Shown here: piece by piece, positions 27,001 through 32,358 of the stretch
How positions within the stretch are numbered: the first letter of the stretch is position 1
Layout: every line of letters starts with the position of its first letter
Assembly (NCBI GenBank): GCA_050246015.1
Contig: JBFWWU010000004.1
Location: forward strand, 1 to 64,000
Length of the DNA: 64,000 bases
Direction: 5' to 3'
Source: JTS-AC122 sp050246015
GTDB lineage: Bacteria > Planctomycetota > Phycisphaerae > Phycisphaerales > UBA1924
Position numbers and translations under genes: made by a program
Notes under the pieces: model-generated
Told to the model about the DNA's origin: nothing
The model's database searches: none
The model's input: the letters and a program-made list of their open reading frames with translations, nothing else

Positions 27001-27508
27001 CATCACCGTCACCACCGGCGTCACACCATTCAATACCAGCGGGGCCACGACCGACGGCGCCGCCGCCTGCCCCGTCAACCAGGATATCTGGTACCGCTAC
27101 GTCGCCACCACCGCTCGCACTCGCTTCAGCCTCTGCGGCTCCTTCTATGACACCCGCCTGGCGGTCTACCGTACCAACGCCTGTCTGCCCGCGAACCAGG
27201 TCGGGTGCGACGATGACTTCTGCGGCCTGCAATCCCAGGTCACCGTCCCCACGCTCATCGGCGCCACCTATACCGTCCGCGTCGGCGGGTTCGGCGCTGA
27301 GGCCGGGGAAGGCGTGCTGACCATCTCCGCGCTGGCCCCCTGCTGCGATTGGAACAACGACGGCATCATCACTTCCCAGGATTTCTTCGACTTCCTCGTC
27401 GCCTTCTTCGCCGGCACCGGCGATTTCAACGGCAACGGCGCCGTCACCAGTCAGGATCTCTTCGACTTCTTCGCCTGCTTCTTCCTCCCGCCGTTCGGAT
27501 GTCCTTGA
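24011..27508 (+). CDS. Secreted trypsin-like serine protease with five repeats and dockerin-like C-terminus
   Basis: A 1165-residue exported protein. A signal peptide (IACALLVLVMSCSTALAQ) is followed by an N-terminal domain, then an S1 peptidase domain with the His in LLSAGHCFAG, a candidate Asp in NDWSAF and the Ser in CGGDSGSP. About residue 430 onward come five copies of a ~120-residue module, each with GATTDG, (D/Q)DVW or QDIW and often RVGGFG; it resembles bacterial pre-peptidase C-terminal-like beta domains. The last ~55 residues hold two dockerin-like segments with SQDFFDF and DFNGNGAVTSQD. A start at 24011 has GAGG upstream. The His and Asp assignments are by motif only. Confidence 0.75.
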   Translation: MHSYRDLVVRNIACALLVLVMSCSTALAQTEPEAFDQVMYPAPVDSGPRSTLGPAGSVLYAKTVKIDGAPWIRVLFDDAVLTGGAYVRITSTEDGEVQFLDDQTIKEWQLTTAYFNGPEVLIELVGAVNTKDARIIVSRVLAGSAAVQPDPERRVCLNTDERVLSTSMQTARLLSVRMPVPACAGGFPCGTVGGALCSGSLIADAPFNEPNNRILLSAGHCFAGAGMTVAQFEPIPLSTSACQFRHPPVAKQFAVDPNRVRFQNAGTGNDWSAFVLFANPVTGRTALQEQGAAFTRGAPPAVNDTIRKFGYGSQGEIDSGAYCTCEPGGSMARFNGVQQTDTGNTGGVAGTTICHDVHTCGGDSGSPLIGTAGANNGRLVGIHTAGICTDGPIGACPRGLPLPRNAGTTINHPALVNAINQLTGAAPPANNACANAIVVNNGTTEFSTNGATTDGPAEALCLMFGNNQVAQDIWFRYTATGAGNTIFSLCGSGYDTRLALYPNACPPAAGGTALACDDDNAACGAGSKQSQITFVTAAGTTYIIRVGGFGTQAGLGRLTITPPGAPPNDYCANATDVSAHGVFAGTLVGATTDGSCSCGDAAASPDVWFRYLASQEGLLTVSTCGTSDTGGVDAGMDTVLSLHDTCPGTAANQVADFFGNNACNDDTTLCGALDAGARTDSAIRIYVERGDVLYIRVSRPSMAVSRAFTLRLSIALLNDACASAFTIPTRAPGTNGPTDPGAFGDGIRGFTTLGATTDGPAACGISQDVWLRYDAVANGSVEVDTCVGSNFDTFIAAYNGAGCAPFGMQLACNDNACGMQSRICFPVTAGNPYLIRLGRGVAPAGSGFFNLRFVAAGGVCNNACDNASTATNGANTFDSTGATTDGPAGCPANQDVWFTYSPSRSGQVTAETCVGTAFDTVIAAYTGACGALTLIPGACNDDTAGCGNGLQSRIRFQAQIGVTYLIRVGGFGAQAGPGVLTITEPPALPVNDACANFITVTTGVTPFNTSGATTDGAAACPVNQDIWYRYVATTARTRFSLCGSFYDTRLAVYRTNACLPANQVGCDDDFCGLQSQVTVPTLIGATYTVRVGGFGAEAGEGVLTISALAPCCDWNNDGIITSQDFFDFLVAFFAGTGDFNGNGAVTSQDLFDFFACFFLPPFGCP

Positions 27509-27514
27509 TCACCC

Positions 27515-27555
27515 GCGTGTGAGGAGGAGGAAGCACGTCGCTGATCTCGCCGACT
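27515..27555. repeat. Flanking repeat, left copy
   Basis: A sequence of about 40 bases starting gcgtgtgaggagg and ending tctcgccgact. It matches the copy at 30447-30486 with a few substitutions and one base indel. The two copies bracket the four-gene cassette at 27.6-30.4 kb. Confidence 0.75.
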
Positions 27556-27599
27556 TACTATGAAGTGGAAACGACTGCTCGGCCTCACACGAATTGACC

Positions 27600-27634
27600 T
27601 TGACAAACGGGGGGGGGGGATATTCTGTCAAGAA
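27600..27634 (+). promoter_or_regulatory. Promoter with 11-G spacer tract
   Basis: TTGACA at 27600-27605 and TATTCT at 27621-27626 are separated by 15 bases, made of AAC, eleven G residues (27609-27619) and one A. The predicted transcription start falls at about the ATG at 27634, so the message could be leaderless. Homopolymer G runs in this position alter promoter strength by slippage in some pathogens. Whether the run length is exact cannot be checked here. Confidence 0.6.
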
Positions 27635-28794
27635 TGGAATGGGGATCGGTTCCATCACGGGCGGTTTGGGTGGCGGCGGTCATTCTGACGCTCAGCGGGG
27701 TCATTTCCACTTCTTCGGCGCAATCTGATGCCGAGGCTTGGTTTCGCGAGCAGTGGACACGCGCACAGCAACTCGTCGATCTCGGTGACGTGAGCATCCA
27801 CTGGGTCGAGGAAGAGTGGGAAGTTCCGCCCGCGAGCGAACTTGAGCAGATGCGCAAGTCCGTGGCAGGACACCCGAATCACCCCGATCGAATGCGTCTC
27901 GAGCAGTTCGAACGGCGCATTCGCGGCACACCCGACCGGCTTCAGGTCTCCGTGTGGGCTGGCGGATCGGGCAAGTGGCGATATTGCAGGCAGCCCATTT
28001 CTGCTGATGGCTCGCCCGGACCGTTCCGCGATGTCGCGTCGAACGGCAACGTCGCGTGGTGCCTGCTTCCCGGGTCGGCAACCGTCGTGTCTCTCAGCAA
28101 GGCGCCCCCGCCCGGGCGCGACTTCGCGTCGGTCGAGCCGATGATCCAGCGTCGCCTAAGCATGTTTTTCTTCGGCGGTCTCGGCGAGTTGAGCGCCTTG
28201 CACCCGACAGTCAAGTCCTTTGTGTTGGACTCTCAGCGGGGGTCGTGGGAGGCGCGCGCTGCAACCGAGTTCGGCTCGTCGTTGAAGGCGACGGGTACGT
28301 GGGACCCATCTGCCGGCAACGGCTCGATCGAGCGTGTTGAACTGTTTGCCCCGTCGCAGCCGACGCCGAACACCGTGATTACTGCTCGCGGTCCGCGGCT
28401 TTCCCTCACCACCAACAACCTGCCGGCAGTCGCGTCCGAAGTCGAGATCCTGCTCAACGGCCGGCGCGCAACTCGACTGGTGAACGTGCACATCGAAGAA
28501 GGCTCCCCCCGGCTCGCGGAAGTGATCAGGCCGCCGAGCGCGGGCTCCCACGTCGATCCGATCCGCGGCGAGCAGGTCATCGCGAGTTTCGCCGACTACC
28601 GCACCGGCGAGCAGACCGACACGGTCAGCGCCGCGAGCGGAACCGAGACTCGCACCACACCGCTGCTCGATGTCACGCGAGGCCCCTCGTATCTGAAATA
28701 TGCCGGCTGGATAGTCGGGATTCTCGTCCTCGTGGGCACCATCGCGTGGTATCTCGCCAGGAGAAAGCGGGCACAGATCAAGGAGTACAAATGA
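27634..28794 (+). CDS. Membrane-anchored exported protein, cassette gene 1
   Basis: A 386-residue unrecognised protein. An N-terminal signal-like segment (VWVAAVILTLSGVIST) precedes about 300 polar residues, and the C-terminus has one membrane helix (YAGWIVGILVLVGTIAWYLA) followed by a basic tail RRKRAQIKEYK. The bulk should lie outside the cytoplasm. The start is the ATG close after the poly-G promoter. Its stop overlaps the next start (ATGA), so translation is coupled to the Cys-rich gene. The four cassette genes share this operon layout. Confidence 0.65.
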   Translation: MEWGSVPSRAVWVAAVILTLSGVISTSSAQSDAEAWFREQWTRAQQLVDLGDVSIHWVEEEWEVPPASELEQMRKSVAGHPNHPDRMRLEQFERRIRGTPDRLQVSVWAGGSGKWRYCRQPISADGSPGPFRDVASNGNVAWCLLPGSATVVSLSKAPPPGRDFASVEPMIQRRLSMFFFGGLGELSALHPTVKSFVLDSQRGSWEARAATEFGSSLKATGTWDPSAGNGSIERVELFAPSQPTPNTVITARGPRLSLTTNNLPAVASEVEILLNGRRATRLVNVHIEEGSPRLAEVIRPPSAGSHVDPIRGEQVIASFADYRTGEQTDTVSAASGTETRTTPLLDVTRGPSYLKYAGWIVGILVLVGTIAWYLARRKRAQIKEYK

Positions 28795-29198
28795 ACGCGT
28801 CGCGAACGAACAAGCAGGCTCGCTTTTTCACCCGATGTGCATGGCTGATGTCCGGAACGGCCAGCCTCGTTGCCGCGGCGGCTGCATGGGGAACCGTGTG
28901 CTACACCACGCAACTGCGTAACTGCTGTTCCGCAATCACAGGAGGCCCGCAGAAAAGGATGTGCAGTGGCCAGCCGTGTGACGACCTCATCTGGACCAAC
29001 AGTGTGTTTACCCAGCATATCACCGCAACGAGCGGAAACGAAGGATTCGGCAACAACCCCGTGGCGCCACCCCCGCAGTGCTCGTGGGACATTCGTTATT
29101 GCGATCAGAACGGTCAGTGTCAGACGGCCGGACTGATTACGATAGACTGCACCAACGAGAAACTCACGGGGTCGGATCAGTGCGTAGCAACTCCGTGA
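28791..29198 (+). CDS. Secreted Cys-rich protein, cassette gene 2
   Basis: A 135-residue protein with a basic N-terminus and an Ala-rich signal segment (GTASLVAAAAAWG). The mature part has ten Cys (the first near VCYTT, then NCC, MC, PC, QC, YC, QC, DC, QC). An even number suggests disulfides and export. AGGAG precedes the ATG, which overlaps the previous stop. No domain is recognised. The next gene is a MauE-like protein, a family linked to disulfide chemistry in other systems. Confidence 0.65.
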   Translation: MNASRTNKQARFFTRCAWLMSGTASLVAAAAAWGTVCYTTQLRNCCSAITGGPQKRMCSGQPCDDLIWTNSVFTQHITATSGNEGFGNNPVAPPPQCSWDIRYCDQNGQCQTAGLITIDCTNEKLTGSDQCVATP

Positions 29199-29668
29199 TC
29201 GCTGCGGAGAAGAATGCTGCTTTGCCGCAAGTAATCCGACGCATCGGATTCGCATTGCCTGCCGCAACGGTGTGCATCGTGCTGATGTCGGGCGTGATGA
29301 AGTTCTACGATCTCGGCGAGTTCCACTCAGGACTCCAATCATGGAACACACTACCAGTATGGGCCGCAGGAGTGGCGACGTTCGCGGTGCCGGTGGCCGA
29401 GGTTGGATGCGGGCTGTGGTGGGTCCTTGGCGTACGCCGTCGTCTGGCGTCGACAGCGCTGTTCGCGTTGCTGTCCATGTTTACGCTCGCATATTCGTGG
29501 CAGGCGTGGGCCGCGGCCCCGCCGGACTGCGCGTGCTTCGGCAAGATTCGCGCGTTCGAGAACTTGACCCACTACGTCCGCGGCATCGTGCCGCGAAATC
29601 TGCTGCTGCAAGGGCTACTCCTGCCCGCCATCCTCCTGCCAGTGCGTTCACGCTCATCGAAATCCTGA
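29180..29668 (+). CDS. MauE/DoxX-like redox membrane protein, cassette gene 3
   Basis: About 162 residues with four hydrophobic helices and the motif PPDCACFGK, resembling MauE-like (DoxX-related) membrane proteins. MauE helps form or maintain disulfides in methylamine dehydrogenase; the role here is inferred. The start is probably GTG 29180 (or 29195), overlapping the Cys-rich gene by 19 bases. The C-terminus runs into the next gene in another frame. No methylamine dehydrogenase gene is present, so the substrate could be the Cys-rich neighbour. Confidence 0.65.
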   Translation: MRSNSVIAAEKNAALPQVIRRIGFALPAATVCIVLMSGVMKFYDLGEFHSGLQSWNTLPVWAAGVATFAVPVAEVGCGLWWVLGVRRRLASTALFALLSMFTLAYSWQAWAAAPPDCACFGKIRAFENLTHYVRGIVPRNLLLQGLLLPAILLPVRSRSSKS

Positions 29669-30375
29669 TCTCCATCATCATCATCGGCGTTCTCGTCGCC
29701 ATCATCGTGCCGACGCTCGGCTTCCAACGTACTGCCAGTTTCGATACCAAGTCGCTCGCGTTCCTCAAGTCACACGCGGCGACCTTCACGACGTATGCGA
29801 CAGACTGGAAAGATCGGTTACCGTTCTTTACCGATCCATCACAGCCAACCACGCCGGTCACCAACCCCGCCCGTGGCTTCACGGTCAACGCGACGCATTT
29901 CAGTTCGCACATCTACTGGACCGTCGCGCTCGCGGAGCCCTATTACGAAGGGGATCATCAGCACGAATCTTTCTATTACCCCGGGGGCGGCCTTTCTCGC
30001 CCGGGTTTGGACGGTCCGGTTGAAATCTCCCCCTATTGGTACGGCTGCTCGTTCGTCGGGGCACCGGAGTACTGGAACGCGCGAACGCGTGTGCCCGGTA
30101 TCTCACAACTTCGCCCCAACTCGCTCTCCGATGCGATCTTTCCCGCCGCAAAAATGCTCATGCTCGAAGGGTACCCGGCACTCCAGATATTCGAGCCGCG
30201 CGCGACGCCTGCCGGCATGAACTTTCTGGACGGCAGTTCCGCCCGGGTGCCCATCGGGAGCCCCCAACCCGATTCGCTCAACGATGGTGACTTTCCCCTC
30301 GACATGCCGCGCCACACCTACCCCTATCCCCCCACCATGCACTCCACCAACGGCATCCGCGGTCGCGACCGCTGA
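29506..30375 (+). CDS. Prepilin-like exported protein, cassette gene 4 (start uncertain)
   Basis: The frame contains a type IV prepilin-like segment AFTLIEILISIIIIGVLVAI and then about 220 residues of a Cys-poor, Gly/Pro-rich exported domain. No ATG, GTG or TTG lies just before the leader. The nearest in-frame GTGs (29497 and 29506) lie inside the MauE gene and add about 50 residues before the processing site, where -1 is Ala rather than the usual Gly. Translation may instead restart by coupling. The rest of the frame is uninterrupted to 30375. Confidence 0.5.
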   Translation: MGRGPAGLRVLRQDSRVRELDPLRPRHRAAKSAAARATPARHPPASAFTLIEILISIIIIGVLVAIIVPTLGFQRTASFDTKSLAFLKSHAATFTTYATDWKDRLPFFTDPSQPTTPVTNPARGFTVNATHFSSHIYWTVALAEPYYEGDHQHESFYYPGGGLSRPGLDGPVEISPYWYGCSFVGAPEYWNARTRVPGISQLRPNSLSDAIFPAAKMLMLEGYPALQIFEPRATPAGMNFLDGSSARVPIGSPQPDSLNDGDFPLDMPRHTYPYPPTMHSTNGIRGRDR

Positions 30376-30446
30376 GCGCCATTCGCCAGCCCTCCTCTCA
30401 AAACAGACCGCCGGAGCGCCCTCCGTCAGGGAGCGGCGAGGGCAGC

Positions 30447-30486
30447 GTGTGAGGAGGGGGAAGCACGCCGCTGTCTCGCCGACTCC
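30447..30486. repeat. Flanking repeat, right copy
   Basis: Second copy of the ~40-base element starting gcgtgtgaggagg. Unlike the left copy it sits inside an inverted pair, ccggagcg (about 30408) and cgctccgg (about 30500), which could fold into a larger stem. Confidence 0.75.
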
Positions 30487-30701
30487 CGGTCGCAGGACGC
30501 TCCGGTCGGATTGAAGCCTCTTCGCTGTGGTTCTCGGGTGGCTGAGCGGCTTCGGCTCAGTGTCGTTGTCTTGGCGTGCGCACGAGACCGCCGGCGTGGT
30601 GCCTAGTCACATCCGACTGAGTGTTGTTGCTGCGGCACGCATCTGGAGTCAAGTCGGGCACGTTCTTGCGCCGCGCGTGCGACGCACCTCGTGCCTTGGA
30701 C

Positions 30702-30935
30702 TCATCGTTTCGTCACCGCCAGGTATCCGAGTCGCACGAGAAACGCCTGGGCATCTTCGATCTCGTCGGTCGTGAATCCCCAGCACGCCTTGGGCTCATC
30801 GGGCGTCCCGATAAAGTCCCGCTCGTACGTGATCGGCTGGGCCCGGTTCGCGGGGATCTCGCTCAGCGCGACCATCACCGCTTCCGCTGCCTGGAACAAA
30901 CGATCCGCGTCGACTTGCTTGCGTGGGTTATTCAT
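30702..30935 (-). CDS. Small acidic hypothetical protein
   Basis: A 77-residue protein starting MNNPRKQVDADRLFQAAEA and ending YLAVTKR. The ATG is preceded by GGGAGG at six-base spacing. The composition is balanced and looks coding, with Asp/Glu and aromatic residues. No domain is recognised. A stop-interrupted frame lies upstream, its last stop overlapping this ATG by ATGA, suggesting it was once the second gene of an operon. Confidence 0.55.
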   Translation of the reverse strand: MNNPRKQVDADRLFQAAEAVMVALSEIPANRAQPITYERDFIGTPDEPKACWGFTTDEIEDAQAFLVRLGYLAVTKR

Positions 30936-31330
30936 GATCGGCCTCCCAGGGATTCTCCTTTCTCTCGGTCACGGGCCCGGCACCGGTCCAAACGCTGGAT
31001 CACGCCGGGGCCTCTGTTCTTCAAACGGAACTCCGCTGCTTTCGCTCACGGCTCCCGGGATTCGTTCGCCTCGCCCTGTTGATCCTCATGGAAAAGACTT
31101 CGCACCGTCATTCATCCGCGATTCATCACTTGTTCTACTTATTCGGATTCCAATCTCTGTTCGTTCGCGCCCCAGATGAAGTTTCTGTCATGCTGGATTT
31201 ATTGTTCTTTCCGGTGCTGGGCGCCGTTCCGCCAGTTTTCCCAGACCTCGTAGTCGTACCTGTCCAGATGTTTCCAGTTGCATGCGTCCTTGCACCATCC
31301 TCCCCTTCCATCCTTCCAGTATGATGCTCA
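30936..31330 (-). pseudogene. Stop-interrupted, protein-like frame (possible decayed gene)
   Basis: On the minus strand one frame reads protein-like sequence from about 31327 down to a TGA at 30932-30934, broken by two TAA and two TGA codons. Pieces include WKDGRGGWCKDACNWKH, WENWRNAQHRKEQ, IQHDRNFIWGANEQRLE and AEFRLKNRGPGVIQRLDR. The last stop overlaps the small gene at 30935. The stops could come from C-to-T changes in Gln or Arg codons. A chance open frame in a lower-GC stretch is the alternative; overlapping frames on both strands are also partly open. Confidence 0.35.
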
Positions 31331-31375
31331 CGCCCATCGTGTGTTACACACAGAACCGCTTCGCCGGAGCCGAGC

Positions 31376-32182
31376 ATGACGACATTCCAGCGTTCCACCA
31401 TTCGCCCCGCGGGCCCGGCTCGACGCGCCGCCCGAAGACGGTTCATGGCCGCCGCCGCGTTCGCCGCGATCGGCGTCGTTTCACTCGCCGACGGCGACGC
31501 GCCGCGGGCCGACGAGCCCGAGCCGCGCGTCGTCGCGCCCGGCGCGGCCGACCAGGGTCAACCGCCGATCCCGCCGCCCTCAGACGCCACCGTCCTCTTC
31601 GACGGGACATCACTCGACACGTTCCGATCCGCGGACGGCGGCGCGGCGCGATGGACGATCGAGGGCAAGCACGGCGGAGCGATGACGATCACGCCGGGCG
31701 CCGGGGGTATCTTCAGCACGCACCAGTTCGGCGACGCGCAGGTCCACATCGAGTTCGCAACCCCCGCCGAGGTTCTGGGTGAAGGCCAGTCACGGGGGAA
31801 CAGCGGCGTGTACCTCCAGGGCCGATACGAAGTGCAGGTGCTCGACTCGTTCAAGAACTCAACCTATCCCAACGGTCAGTGCGGCGCGATCTACGCTCAG
31901 CACGCGCCCTTGGTGAACGCCTGCCGCGGTCCGGGCCTGTGGCAGTCGTATGACATCATTTTTCGCGCGCCGCGGTTCGATGCCGCCGGCACCCGAATCC
32001 AGCCTGCCCAGATCACCGTTCTGCACAACGGCGTGTTGATCCACGATCACGCGGACGTACAAGGCGAGACAACCGCGGCACCCATCAAGGAAGGTCCCGG
32101 CGACGGCCCCTTGTACCTGCAGGATCACGGCTGCCAGGTGCGGTACCGGAACATCTGGATCCGGCCGCTCGCCGATCAGTAG
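31376..32182 (+). CDS. DUF1080 (3-keto-disaccharide hydrolase-like) exported protein
   Basis: A 268-residue protein with a twin-Arg-rich N-terminus (RRAARRRFMAAAAFAA) that may be a Tat-type export signal. Beyond it is one DUF1080 jelly-roll domain: LFDGTSLDTF, RGNSGVYLQGRYEVQV and LYLQDHG followed by YRNIWIRP. The family is expanded in planctomycetes and includes enzymes or binding proteins for sugars. It sits upstream of bamA on the same strand with 176 bases between. Confidence 0.85.
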   Translation: MTTFQRSTIRPAGPARRAARRRFMAAAAFAAIGVVSLADGDAPRADEPEPRVVAPGAADQGQPPIPPPSDATVLFDGTSLDTFRSADGGAARWTIEGKHGGAMTITPGAGGIFSTHQFGDAQVHIEFATPAEVLGEGQSRGNSGVYLQGRYEVQVLDSFKNSTYPNGQCGAIYAQHAPLVNACRGPGLWQSYDIIFRAPRFDAAGTRIQPAQITVLHNGVLIHDHADVQGETTAAPIKEGPGDGPLYLQDHGCQVRYRNIWIRPLADQ

Positions 32183-32358
32183 TGGCCACGCCGGGGCGAG
32201 CCCGTGACCATGCGGATGTGGAATCCGGCTGTCAACAGCCGGATCCAAACTTGTCACGTACGCTGGGGCTTGTTCTTTTTCCTGCGCCGCGGTACTGTGC
32301 AAGCCCCGGTGCCTCGGGGGATTGGGTGGTGGCGGGTGGGCGGAGGGGACTGCGGGAG

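Noticed and set aside
31079..31324. 81-residue hydrophobic plus-strand frame
   Set aside because: No ribosome site, and it overlaps the stop-interrupted protein-like minus frame; coding status cannot be decided, so it is not called.
30936..31330. Alternative genetic code in which TAA or TGA is a sense codon
   Set aside because: All recognised genes here end normally at TAA, TAG or TGA; decay or chance explains the internal stops better.
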